In this document: positions 42,160-50,442 of the stretch, piece after piece | Position numbering within the stretch: position 1 is the stretch's first letter | Layout: the number at the start of each line of letters is the position of its first letter | Assembly (NCBI RefSeq): GCF_003591515.1 | Contig: NZ_QZCG01000013.1 | Span: 1 to 64,000 of the forward strand | From: Paracoccus onubensis | Lineage (GTDB): Bacteria; Pseudomonadota; Alphaproteobacteria; Rhodobacterales; Rhodobacteraceae | DNA length: 64,000 bases | Reading direction: 5' to 3' | Program-made: the position numbers and the translations under genes | The notes under the pieces: model-generated | Told to the model about the DNA's origin: nothing | Seen by the model: only the letters and a program-made list of their open reading frames with translations | Database searches by the model: none

Positions 42160-43693
42160 CGCGGCGGATCAGTTCTTCGCGCACCAGTTTCTTGGTGATC
42201 TTGCCATAGCCCGATTTCGGCAATGTCTCCCAGAACTCGAAGCGGCGAGGCAATTTATACCGCGCCAGTTTCGAGCCCAGCCATTCCCCAAGCTCTGGCT
42301 GCCCGCCATCACGGGTCACGCAGATGGCCACGCCCACCTCACCCCATTTCGGATCGGGCATACCGATAACCGCACATTCGGCAATTTCGGGATGCAGCAG
42401 CAGCTTTTCCTCGATCTCGCGCGGATGGATATTCGAGCCGCCCGAGATGAACATGTCGCTTTCGCGTCCGGTCAGGAAGAAAAAGCCCCGCTCATCCATA
42501 TGCCCCAGATCGCCAGTGCGGAACCAGCCGTTGCGGAAACTCTTGGCATTGGCCTCCGGGTTATTCCAATAGCCTGCAAAGACCGCGCCACCCGTCACGC
42601 AAAGCTCACCGGTTTCACCCGGTGGCAGAGGGTTGCCCGCCTCATCCTGAATCTCGACCTGAATCCCGGTTCGCGGCATGCCGCAGGATCCCTCCAATGC
42701 CCAGCCCTCGTCCGCCTCATGCAGACGCGCAGGCAAAACGGTAATGCAGCCCGTAACCTCACCCAGACCGAAATACTGCACCAGAACCAGGCCAAGTTTT
42801 TCCAGCGCCCGGATCTGATCGGCACGATACATCGGCGCACCGGCATAGATGACATGGCGCAGGCTGGAATGATCGAATTCCTCCACCGCTGGATGCTCGG
42901 TCAGCAGTTTCACGATGGTCGGCACGGTGAACATGTTCGAGACGCGATGCTCCTGCACCAGCCGCCATATCTCCTGCGGATCAAAGCCGCCTTCGGGCAG
43001 GATCGAGGGCACGCCGCGGGCGACCTGCAGCATCTGATGGATCCCCGCCCCATGGCTTAGCGGGGCAACGACCAGCGAGGCATCCTGCTCCGTCGTTCCG
43101 GGAATCAGGTCGGCAAGGTGATTGGCGATGACAAACCCCATCTGGCCATGCGTCAGCACCGCCGCCTTGGGCTTGCCGGTCGAGCCGGAGGTAAAGAACA
43201 GCCACGCCGGATCGTCACGCTCGACATCGGCGGCACGCAGCGGCGACGTCTCGAAACCCGCAAGCTCAGCATCGATATCCGGGCCGAAATCCGCCTGACC
43301 AATGGCCAGAACCGGCAAATCGCAGATCGCCGCGTGATCGGGAAAATCCGCATGGCATATCAATAGCTTTGGCTGGGTCAGTTCAGCCATCCAACGCAGA
43401 TCGTTCGGCGCGCCCCGGAAATTCGCGGGCACCCAAACCGCCCCCAGCTTGAGACTGGCCCACAGGCTTTCCCACATCTGATTGTTATTGGGCGATTGCA
43501 CCAGCACGCGGTCGCCCTTGCCAATCCCCTTTGATGCCAGCAGCCGCGCCATGGCATCGACACGGGATCGCATCTGTTCCCAATTCCACCGCCGCTCGCC
43601 ATGGATCATCGCCGGATGATCCGGCAGGCGGCGGGCGGTCTGGTCCAGCAGATGCCCCAGATTCATCGTGCGGGTCGAATAGGGCAGATTCAT
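42137..43693 (-). CDS. AMP-dependent acyl-CoA synthetase
   Basis: This enzyme activates a carboxylic acid to its CoA thioester through an acyl-adenylate. The 518-residue protein has the full ANL set: P-loop FTSGSTGKPKAAV near 183-195, the YFGLGEVTG adenine motif, WFRTGDLG with ribose-binding Asp, GRESDMFISGGSNIHP as hinge, and the C-terminal lysine in SGYGKITKK. The start overlaps the thiolase stop as ATGA. It belongs to the class annotated as long-chain or benzoate-like CoA ligases; the true substrate is unknown. The divergent TRAP transporter may supply it. Confidence 0.9.
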   Translation of the reverse strand: MNLPYSTRTMNLGHLLDQTARRLPDHPAMIHGERRWNWEQMRSRVDAMARLLASKGIGKGDRVLVQSPNNNQMWESLWASLKLGAVWVPANFRGAPNDLRWMAELTQPKLLICHADFPDHAAICDLPVLAIGQADFGPDIDAELAGFETSPLRAADVERDDPAWLFFTSGSTGKPKAAVLTHGQMGFVIANHLADLIPGTTEQDASLVVAPLSHGAGIHQMLQVARGVPSILPEGGFDPQEIWRLVQEHRVSNMFTVPTIVKLLTEHPAVEEFDHSSLRHVIYAGAPMYRADQIRALEKLGLVLVQYFGLGEVTGCITVLPARLHEADEGWALEGSCGMPRTGIQVEIQDEAGNPLPPGETGELCVTGGAVFAGYWNNPEANAKSFRNGWFRTGDLGHMDERGFFFLTGRESDMFISGGSNIHPREIEEKLLLHPEIAECAVIGMPDPKWGEVGVAICVTRDGGQPELGEWLGSKLARYKLPRRFEFWETLPKSGYGKITKKLVREELIRRDAGAGVG

Positions 43694-44886
43694 TTCACGC
43701 GCTCGAGAATGGAAAGATAGTTGGCGACAGCCACTCCTCCCATATTGAACACCCCAGCCAGAGTGGCCCCCGGTATCTGCATGCCGCCGGCCTCGCCCGT
43801 CAATTGCATCGCGGCCATGACATGCTGCGAAACGCCTGTCGCGCCGATGGGATGCCCCTTGGATTTCAATCCACCCGATGGGTTTACCGGCAGTTTTCCA
43901 CCACGCGCGGTCATTCCCTCGGCGATCACCCGGCCGCCCTGCCCTCGCTCGGCCAGCCCCATCGCCTCGTATTCCAGCAATTCGGCAATGGTGAAGCAAT
44001 CATGCGTCTCGACCAGTGACAGATCATCCAGCGTCACGCCCGCCTGCTCCAGCCCCTCGGCCCATGCCCGTCGCGCGCCCGCCAGTTCCAGCGGATCGCG
44101 GCGCGACAATGGCAGATAGTCATTCGCCTGCCGCTGCGCCCGGAAGGCAATCGCGCGGGGTGCCTCGGCGGCGATATCGGGATGGACGATGACAAGCGCA
44201 GCCGCCCCGTCCGACACAAGTGAGCAATCGGTACGCCGCAAAGGCCCGGCGGCTATCGGGTTCTTTTCGCTGACCGTATTGCAGAAATCAAAGCCGAAAT
44301 CCTTCTGCATATGCGCATAGGGATTCTGCGCGCCATTGGCGTGGTTCTTGGCCGCGATCATCGCAAGTTCGCGCGATACATCGCCGTAACGCTGGAAATA
44401 GCTGTTCGCGATCCCGCCGAACACGCCTGCGAAACCGCCCGGCGTATCGCCCTCTTCCGCCCGGTAAGAAGCGCCCAGCAGGATATCCCCGACCTCGGCC
44501 CCCGGTGTCGCGGTCATCTTTTCGGCGCCGACCACCAAAGCGACCTTGCCACGGCCCGAGCCGATGAAATCCAGTGCCGCCGTAATCGCCGCCGAGCCGG
44601 TCGCGCAGGCATTCTCGAGCCGTACTGCGGGCGTATGCGCCAGACCTTCCGCCCCCAGTGCGACAAGCGCCGCCTCAAAGCCCTGTTTCTGAAAACCGCC
44701 ATTGAAGACGCCGGCGAAAATCCCGCCAACCTGTTCGGCCCCGATCCCCGCATGTTCCAGTGCGGCGGACGTGACCTCCGCCATCAACGCTTCCACATCC
44801 GGGGCTTCGGATTTGCCAAAGCGGCTATGCGCCCAGCCGATGATCTGCCCCTCTGGTGCGGGCGGCACAGTGATCTGGTCTGTCAT
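43690..44886 (-). CDS. SCP2-type thiolase (acetyl-CoA acetyltransferase)
   Basis: The 398-residue protein belongs to the SCP2/SCPx-like thiolases. The nucleophile lies in ENACATGSAA near 86-95, with ETHDCFTIAE carrying a second conserved Cys and GHPIGATGV the histidine. The C terminus NMGGVAVANY has the motif of this subfamily. The ATG at 44886 has GGAGGGG 5 bases upstream. It heads thiolase-ligase-PCC and is divergent from dctP across 86 bases. It likely cleaves a 3-ketoacyl-CoA. Unlike the thiolase at 19.8 kb its active site looks complete for its subfamily. Confidence 0.88.
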   Translation of the reverse strand: MTDQITVPPAPEGQIIGWAHSRFGKSEAPDVEALMAEVTSAALEHAGIGAEQVGGIFAGVFNGGFQKQGFEAALVALGAEGLAHTPAVRLENACATGSAAITAALDFIGSGRGKVALVVGAEKMTATPGAEVGDILLGASYRAEEGDTPGGFAGVFGGIANSYFQRYGDVSRELAMIAAKNHANGAQNPYAHMQKDFGFDFCNTVSEKNPIAAGPLRRTDCSLVSDGAAALVIVHPDIAAEAPRAIAFRAQRQANDYLPLSRRDPLELAGARRAWAEGLEQAGVTLDDLSLVETHDCFTIAELLEYEAMGLAERGQGGRVIAEGMTARGGKLPVNPSGGLKSKGHPIGATGVSQHVMAAMQLTGEAGGMQIPGATLAGVFNMGGVAVANYLSILERVK

Positions 44887-44972
44887 GATCCCCTCCATCT
44901 TCTCACCGAAACTTATTGCATGCCCCGGCCCGAGCCGTAAATATGCCGCAAATCGGAATCGGAGGAGAAGCC

Positions 44973-45959
44973 ATGTTCACGAAATTCGCCCTTGGGCTGA
45001 CCACTGCGCTTGCGCTTTGCCTGCCAGCCGCCGCGGAAACCCTGCGCCTGTCGCATAACACTGGCGATACCACCACATGGCAGCAGGGCGCAGATAAATT
45101 CGCCGAACTTCTGGCCGCGGAAACCGGCGACGAATATGGGGTGCGGGTTTTTCCGAATGCTCAGCTTTCCGGCGGCGATCAGATGAAACAGGCCGAGATG
45201 ACCGGGCGCGGCGCAATCGATTTCGTGCTGACCTCCGCCATCAATGTCACGCCGCTTGCTCCGGAAATGGCAGCATTCTCGCTGCCTTACCTGTATCCCG
45301 ACTATGAAGCCGTCGACCGCACCACGGCCGGCAAGGCAGGCGACAAGATGGAAGAGATCATGGAAGGCCACGGCATCCATATCCTTGCATGGGGCGAGAA
45401 CGGTTTCCGCGAAGTCACCAACTCCAAACACGCGATCAAAGCGCCTGCCGACATGCAGGGTCTCAAGATGCGCGTTGCGGGTCCGATGTATATCGACGTG
45501 ATGAACGATCTTGGCGCCAATCCGCAGCAAATGCAGTGGACCGAGACATTTCCGGCGCTGCAGCAGGGCGTCGTGGATGGCCAGGAAAATCCCATCGGTG
45601 CGGTGATCATCCCGCAACGGGTCTATGAGGTTCAGAAATACATCACGGCGTGGCATTACAGCTATGATCCGCTGTTCCTGGGTATCTCGAAGGCGAAATG
45701 GGACGGTCTGGACGACGATACCAAGGCAAAGTTCCAGAAGGCCGCCGACGAGGCGATGCAATACCAGATCGAGATCAGCCGCAAAGCGACGGCCGAGGGG
45801 CTGGAATTCCTGAAAGAGCAGGGCATGGACGTCTATGAACCCACGCCCGAGGAACTCGCGGCGTTCAAGGAAGCCACCCAGCCAAGTTTCGACAAATGGG
45901 CCGGACAGATCGGCGAGGATATCGTCGAGCTCTTCACCGAAGAAGCGAACGCGCAGTAA
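44973..45959 (+). CDS. dctP: TRAP transporter substrate-binding protein (DctP family)
   Basis: This periplasmic receptor delivers an organic acid to a TRAP transporter. The 328-residue protein has a signal peptide ending near LPAAA, then the DctP domain. MQGLKMRVAGPMY carries the arginine (about residue 167) that binds the carboxylate, and LQQGVVDGQENP is the family signature. The ATG at 44973 has GGAGGAG 5 bases upstream. The stop directly precedes dctQ. Which acid is bound cannot be read. A 631-codon reading frame on the opposite strand here is a shadow. Confidence 0.92.
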   Translation: MFTKFALGLTTALALCLPAAAETLRLSHNTGDTTTWQQGADKFAELLAAETGDEYGVRVFPNAQLSGGDQMKQAEMTGRGAIDFVLTSAINVTPLAPEMAAFSLPYLYPDYEAVDRTTAGKAGDKMEEIMEGHGIHILAWGENGFREVTNSKHAIKAPADMQGLKMRVAGPMYIDVMNDLGANPQQMQWTETFPALQQGVVDGQENPIGAVIIPQRVYEVQKYITAWHYSYDPLFLGISKAKWDGLDDDTKAKFQKAADEAMQYQIEISRKATAEGLEFLKEQGMDVYEPTPEELAAFKEATQPSFDKWAGQIGEDIVELFTEEANAQ

Positions 45960-46439
45960 ATGCGCATCCTGGATCAGTTCGAAAAGATCGTCTGTGCGGT
46001 GCTGCTGCTGCTCATGGCGATTCTGGGCTTCGCCAATGTGGTCGTCCGCTACGGCACCAATCAATCGCTGGCCGCGACCGAGGAATTGCTGACCGGAGGT
46101 TTCGTCCTGCTTACCGTCTTCGGTGCCGCCATTGCAGCACGGCGGGGCGAGCATCTGGCCGTCGAGCTGATCTCTGATATGCTGCCCGCACCCTTGCGGC
46201 GGGTCGTCATTGTCATTGCTGCGCTGCTGTCGATCACGCTGCTGGCGGCATCGGTCTGGTTCTGCTGGCAGCTGCTGCTGAACCAGATGGGTAACGGCAT
46301 GCGCAGCTATGCGCTCGGCCTGCCTTTGTGGTGGTATTCCGCCGCGCTCCCTCTTGGTTTCGCGCTTGTGCTGTTCCGCTATGTTCAGGCCATGCTCGGC
46401 GCGATTTCTGGTCAGGACGGAAGGCAGCGGAATGATTGA
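45960..46439 (+). CDS. dctQ: TRAP transporter small permease (DctQ family)
   Basis: The 159-residue inner-membrane protein has four helices, as expected for the small TRAP permease. The family pattern NVVVRYGTNQSLAATEELL is at about 22-40. The ATG at 45960 begins immediately after the dctP stop, and the gene overlaps dctM by 8 bases, so translation is coupled. It works with DctM, driven by sodium or proton gradient. Confidence 0.9.
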   Translation: MRILDQFEKIVCAVLLLLMAILGFANVVVRYGTNQSLAATEELLTGGFVLLTVFGAAIAARRGEHLAVELISDMLPAPLRRVVIVIAALLSITLLAASVWFCWQLLLNQMGNGMRSYALGLPLWWYSAALPLGFALVLFRYVQAMLGAISGQDGRQRND

Positions 46440-47730
46440 TATCGGCGCTGGCAGCCTGATGGTCGGGCTTTTCGTCCTGTTCCTGATCCTGCGGGTTCCG
46501 GTGGCTTTCGCGCTTGGCCTTTCGGCGCTGGCGGCGATGTGGAAGCTTGGCTTCGGGCTTGATCTCGTAGGTGACCTGCTGACGGCCGGCATCGGAAAAT
46601 TCTCGCTGCTGGCGATCCCGTTCTTCATCCTTGCCGGCAACCTGATGGGTCGTCTGGGAATAGCCGACCGGATGATCCGCTTCTTTCGCGTGCTCGTCGG
46701 AGGGTTACCGGGCGGCATGGGTCTTGTCGGCACCGTGGTCTGCCTGTTCTGGGGCGCGGTCAGCGGCTCGGGCCCGGCTTCGGTCGCCGCCATCGGGCCG
46801 ATGATCATCCGCTCGATGGAAGATGACGGCTATACCCGGGCCTTCGCCGCCGGGCTGGTCTGCACCGGCGCGGCCCTCTCCATCGTCATCCCCCCTTCGA
46901 TCGGACTGGTGATCTATGGCGTGCTGGCCGAGACCTCGATCGCGGATCTGTTCATCGCCGCGATCATTCCGGGCCTCGTCTGCGGTGCCCTGATGCTGGT
47001 CGCTCTGCCCTTCGGGCGCGGCAATCCATCCTCCACCCGTGATCTTGTGCCCGATCCCTATCCCGGCCTGTCATATGGAGCGGCGCTGTGGCGCAGTTTT
47101 CTGGACAGTTTCTGGGGCCTGATGACCCCTGTGGTAATTCTTGGCGGCATCTATTCCGGCATCTTCACGCCGACCGAGGCCGCTATTGTCGCTTCGGTCT
47201 ACGCCCTTGCCGTTGGCGGGTTATTCTATCGGACACTCAACCTGAGCAGCTTGTATAACTGCCTTGTCGACAGCGCCGCAGGCTCTGCAGTGGTCATGCT
47301 GGTGGTCGCCTATGCGGGGCTGTTCGGCTGGGTAGTTACGGTAGACGACCTGATCGGGCAATATTCCGGGACATTGCTGGGTCTGTCCGATAACCAATGG
47401 GTGATCCTTGCCGTGATCATGCTGGTCCTGTTGATCGCAGGCATGTTCATGGACGCGGTGACAATCATGTTCATCTGCCTGCCCATCTTCCTGCCGGTAA
47501 TGCGCGAGTTGCAATGGGATCCGATCTGGTTCGGCGTTCTGGTTATGGTCAATCTGGCTATCGGGCTGATCACTCCCCCGGTCGGGATCAACCTCTATGT
47601 CGCCGCCAATATCACCCGCCTGCCGCTAGAGCGCGTCGCGCGGGGCGCCCTTCCCTTCCTTCTGACCAGCATTATCGGCCTGTTGGTGATCGCGGCATTT
47701 CCGGGGCTGACGCGGGTGATGCTGCCTTAA
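46432..47730 (+). CDS. dctM: TRAP transporter large permease (DctM family)
   Basis: The 432-residue protein has about twelve membrane segments and the DctM stretches [48 protein letters not shown] and [14 protein letters not shown]. It forms the transport channel. I chose the ATG at 46432 from the family length and the 8-base overlap with dctQ. Its stop overlaps the stop of the convergent LLM oxidoreductase, leaving no space for a terminator. Confidence 0.93.
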   Translation: MIDIGAGSLMVGLFVLFLILRVPVAFALGLSALAAMWKLGFGLDLVGDLLTAGIGKFSLLAIPFFILAGNLMGRLGIADRMIRFFRVLVGGLPGGMGLVGTVVCLFWGAVSGSGPASVAAIGPMIIRSMEDDGYTRAFAAGLVCTGAALSIVIPPSIGLVIYGVLAETSIADLFIAAIIPGLVCGALMLVALPFGRGNPSSTRDLVPDPYPGLSYGAALWRSFLDSFWGLMTPVVILGGIYSGIFTPTEAAIVASVYALAVGGLFYRTLNLSSLYNCLVDSAAGSAVVMLVVAYAGLFGWVVTVDDLIGQYSGTLLGLSDNQWVILAVIMLVLLIAGMFMDAVTIMFICLPIFLPVMRELQWDPIWFGVLVMVNLAIGLITPPVGINLYVAANITRLPLERVARGALPFLLTSIIGLLVIAAFPGLTRVMLP

Positions 47731-48713
47731 AGGCCGCGCATCACCTCGGCCGCGATCTCGAAACTGCGCAGCCTTGCCTGTTGATCATGAATCTGGCCGG
47801 TCAGGATAACCTCATCGGGGCGATGCGCATCGATCAATGTGGCCAGTTGCTCTTTCACCTGCGCCGGATTGCCCACCGCCGTAATCCGTAAAGCCTGATC
47901 GACCATACGGCGCATCTGGGGGCTGATTTCCGCGTCCAGATCGCGGGTCGGTCGCGGCAGTTTGCCCGGTTTCCCGGTGCGCAGCCGCGCGAATGCAAGC
48001 TGCATCGAACTGCGCAGATAATGCGCCTCTTCCGCATCATCGGCGGCGAATACATTGATCGCAATCATCAGCCTTGGCTTCTCGCCCCATTGGGTCTGCT
48101 GGAACCGGTCGCGATAGATGGCCAGAGCCTGCTCCATATCCCCGGGCGCGAAATGGCTTGCAAAAGCATAGGGCAGACCCAGATGCGCGGCAAGCTGCGC
48201 CCCGAACAGGCTGCTGCCCAGAATCCAGATCGGAACATGCGTTCCCTCGCCGGGCAAGGCCCGGACCGGCGCATCCGGGCGCGCGGGTCCGAAATAATCC
48301 AGCAATTCCACCACATCCTGCGGGAAACTGTCCGCCATCGGATCACGCCGAAGCGCCCGGATCACCGCGCCATCCCCTCCCGGCGCACGCCCAAGCCCCA
48401 GATCGATCCGATCGGGAAATACCGTCGCCAATGTTCCGAAATTCTCGGCCACGGTCAGCGGCGCATGGTTGGGCAGCATGATGCCTCCGGCCCCCACACG
48501 CATCCGTTCGGTCGCCTGCGCGATCAGCGAAATCAGCACCGCGGTCGCCGCGCTGGCAATACCGGGCATGTTGTGATGCTCGGCCAGCCAGTAACGCCGA
48601 TAGCCCCAGCCTTCGGCATGACGGGCAAGATCGATACTGTTGGAGATTGCGTCCGCAGCCTCGGAACCTTCGGGCACGGGCGACAGATCAAGAAGGGAAT
48701 ATGGAATGCTCAT
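47727..48713 (-). CDS. LLM-class (luciferase-like) flavin-dependent oxidoreductase
   Basis: The 328-residue TIM-barrel flavoprotein belongs to the bacterial luciferase-like family. [17 protein letters not shown] near 38-54, [17 protein letters not shown] and [11 protein letters not shown] are the features used to recognise the LLM/MsnO8 subgroup. These enzymes use FMNH2 or F420; a monooxygenase activity on a small organic molecule is likely, but the substrate is unknown. It is convergent with dctM with overlapping stops. Confidence 0.85.
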   Translation of the reverse strand: MSIPYSLLDLSPVPEGSEAADAISNSIDLARHAEGWGYRRYWLAEHHNMPGIASAATAVLISLIAQATERMRVGAGGIMLPNHAPLTVAENFGTLATVFPDRIDLGLGRAPGGDGAVIRALRRDPMADSFPQDVVELLDYFGPARPDAPVRALPGEGTHVPIWILGSSLFGAQLAAHLGLPYAFASHFAPGDMEQALAIYRDRFQQTQWGEKPRLMIAINVFAADDAEEAHYLRSSMQLAFARLRTGKPGKLPRPTRDLDAEISPQMRRMVDQALRITAVGNPAQVKEQLATLIDAHRPDEVILTGQIHDQQARLRSFEIAAEVMRGL

Positions 48714-48772
48714 ATTCCCGAATTATGCTGCCCCCAAACGAATACAAGGGCTGAGATTGCAGATTCTGCATC

Positions 48773-48848
48773 TCTCTTCTTCTTCACGAAAAATATCCTT
48801 GGGGGTGAATTGCACGGCAGCGCGAGAAGGGGCGCGCAAGCACCCCCT
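48773..48848 (-). repeat. Dispersed Rhodobacteraceae-type intergenic repeat, copy B
   Basis: On the minus strand it reads GGGGGTGCTTGCGCGCCCC, a spacer, CACCCCCAAGGATATTT and then GAAGAAGAAGAGAG. The same block order occurs in copies A and C. It fills most of the 141-bp gap between the LLM gene and the acetyltransferase gene and ends about 6 bases from the latter's stop. Confidence 0.6.
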
Positions 48849-48854
48849 TCTTCC

Positions 48855-49445
48855 TCAGATCATCTTGCGCAGATAGGTCCATGTCGGCACACGCGCGTTC
48901 CGCGCCACGGACCAGCTTTCAGCATCGCCCAGATAGACAAATCCGCTATTGGTCAGCACACGGGCCGAGCCGGGATTGTCCTGAAATGCCTCTGCGAACA
49001 GCGTCCGCGCCTTATGCGGATTCGCGGCGACCAATGCCTCGACCGCTTCGGTCGCAAAGCCGGTATTCCAGAAACCGGCACCGATCCAGAATCCCAGTTC
49101 GGATTGATCACTGTCCATCCGGGTCAGCGATACGACGCCCAGAACCTCATCCAGCCGATGGGCCGAACCGTCAATCGCCCAGACATCCTCGACCCTGTCG
49201 GCAGACAGGGCCCGGGCCACGAAATTTTCCGAGGCGCCGGGTGGCAAGGGATGGGGTATGGCCCGGGTACCTTCCGCCACCCTGCGATCAGAGGTGTAAT
49301 GGGCGATCATACCCGCATCGGACGGCCTCAGCGGGCGCAATATGAAACGGCTGGTTTCGATAACCGGCTGGTTCAGAACCACCGTTTCAACAAGTTTCAT
49401 ATCGTCCAACCGTGTACCCTCCCGCATTGGAGCAGACATCATCAT
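48855..49445 (-). CDS. GNAT-family N-acetyltransferase (RimJ/RimL type)
   Basis: The 196-residue protein has the RimJ/RimL pattern: TSRFILRPLRPSD at about 31-43, GVVSLTRM, ELGFWIGAGFWNTGFATEAV near 116-135 and NPGSARVLTNSGFVYLG. It acetylates an amino group, perhaps on a protein or small molecule. The ATG at 49445 has GGGAGG 4-5 bases upstream; two more ATGs follow directly. It lies after rplU-rpmA, where I recall such a gene in related genomes, often before obgE, which is absent here. Confidence 0.82.
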   Translation of the reverse strand: MMMSAPMREGTRLDDMKLVETVVLNQPVIETSRFILRPLRPSDAGMIAHYTSDRRVAEGTRAIPHPLPPGASENFVARALSADRVEDVWAIDGSAHRLDEVLGVVSLTRMDSDQSELGFWIGAGFWNTGFATEAVEALVAANPHKARTLFAEAFQDNPGSARVLTNSGFVYLGDAESWSVARNARVPTWTYLRKMI

Positions 49446-49469
49446 TTTTCCTCCCCCGGAAAACGGAGC

Positions 49470-49495
49470 GGGGGACCGGCTTTCGCCGATCCCCC
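49470..49495 (-). terminator. Hairpin between rpmA and the acetyltransferase gene
   Basis: An 11-bp stem with one G-T wobble pairs 49485-49495 with 49470-49480 around a stable GAAA tetraloop on the minus strand. It lies 30 bases after the rpmA stop and 25 bases before the acetyltransferase start. TTTT appears only 8 bases later, so termination may be partial. Confidence 0.55.
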
Positions 49496-49524
49496 TTTGC
49501 TAACATTGGAATGTTACCCTTGGG

Positions 49525-49797
49525 TTACTCGGCTGCCACCTGTGTGGCCGGAATTACCGAAATATAGGTGCGACCCTTGAGGCCTTTTTTAAAGGCCACA
49601 TGACCGTCGGTCAGTGCAAAAAGAGTGTGATCCTTGCCCATACCGACGTTATCGCCCGCCCACCACTTGGTGCCGCGCTGGCGCACAATGATGTTACCGG
49701 CAGTCGCTGCCTGCCCGCCATAAAGCTTCACGCCAAGACGGCGCCCCGCGGAATCGCGACCGTTGCGGGACGAACCGCCTGCTTTCTTATGTGCCAT
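49525..49797 (-). CDS. rpmA: 50S ribosomal protein L27
   Basis: L27 lies near the peptidyl transferase centre. The 90-residue protein starts [20 protein letters not shown] with the basic N-terminal tail that reaches the active site, and it contains [19 protein letters not shown]. The N terminus is not extended, so no Prp-type processing is needed. It follows rplU by 12 bases. Confidence 0.98.
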   Translation of the reverse strand: MAHKKAGGSSRNGRDSAGRRLGVKLYGGQAATAGNIIVRQRGTKWWAGDNVGMGKDHTLFALTDGHVAFKKGLKGRTYISVIPATQVAAE

Positions 49798-49809
49798 GGT
49801 TCAGTCTCC

Positions 49810-50259
49810 TTACGCTTCGGTGGCATCAGAGGCAGGTTCAGCCTCATCCGCTTTTTTCTTGGCCTTGGCGGCATTCGCCCTGGCCGGTTTTGCCGCAACT
49901 TCCTCGACCTTGGTGCGAGCGCCCACGGCAGCTTTCACGCCAGATTTGGCGGCGCCGTTTTCCAGCACATCGGTCACGCGCAGCAGGGTCAGTTGCTGAC
50001 GATGCCCGCGGGTCCGTTGCGAGCTGTGCTTGCGACGGCGCTTGACGTATTTGATGACCTTGTCACCCTTGATCTGATCGATCACCTCGGCCTGCACCGC
50101 AGCACCTTCAACCAGCGGCGCGCCAAGGGTCGAACCGACCATCAGAATCTCGTTGAACTGGACTTTCTCGCCAGCGGCGGCATTCAGCTTTTCAACGCGC
50201 AGCACATCACCCGCCTGCACCTTGTATTGCTTGCCGCCAGTTTTAAGAACAGCGAACAT
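49810..50259 (-). CDS. rplU: 50S ribosomal protein L21 with C-terminal extension
   Basis: L21 binds 23S rRNA early in assembly. The first 103 residues are the normal protein: MFAVLKTGGKQYKV, VKRRRKHSSQRTRGHRQ and LLRVTDVL. About 45 further residues, rich in Ala, Lys, Glu and Val, follow. This tail resembles extensions known in other alphaproteobacterial L21 proteins and is likely disordered. It heads rplU-rpmA. Upstream lie a hairpin in the leader and a candidate promoter. Confidence 0.97.
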   Translation of the reverse strand: MFAVLKTGGKQYKVQAGDVLRVEKLNAAAGEKVQFNEILMVGSTLGAPLVEGAAVQAEVIDQIKGDKVIKYVKRRRKHSSQRTRGHRQQLTLLRVTDVLENGAAKSGVKAAVGARTKVEEVAAKPARANAAKAKKKADEAEPASDATEA

Positions 50260-50331
50260 CGCTTTGCTTTCCTTTGGTTTCCGCGTCCTTTGGCCCCGGT
50301 TTGACCCGGCGTTTGGTGCCTGCGAACAGCG

Positions 50332-50349
50332 CCCCGTGCAAAGACGGGG
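50332..50349 (-). other. Hairpin in the rplU leader
   Basis: A perfect 6-bp stem (CCCCGT at 50332-50337 with 50344-50349) with a 6-base loop lies 73 bases upstream of rplU. It could be a site for ribosomal-protein feedback or simply leader structure. It does not have the form of a terminator. Confidence 0.35.
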
Positions 50350-50399
50350 ATCATATAAATAACATACCGGCCAAAGGGCAACCTCGGCCGGTCCGCATG

Positions 50400-50428
50400 G
50401 ATATGGAGGATTCGCGCCGACAAGTCAA
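50400..50428 (-). promoter_or_regulatory. Candidate rplU-rpmA promoter
   Basis: On the minus strand, TTGACT (50428-50423) and CATATC (50405-50400) are 17 bases apart. The -35 matches 5 of 6 positions and the -10 only 3. It would give a leader of about 130 bases containing the hairpin at 50332-50349. Confidence 0.35.
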
Positions 50429-50442
50429 GCAAATCCCCGGTT

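Noticed and set aside
44913-46808. 631-codon minus-strand reading frame
   Set aside because: It lies exactly opposite dctP and dctQ, whose products have complete family signatures. Its translation is rich in Arg, Pro and His as expected for an antisense shadow in high-GC coding DNA.
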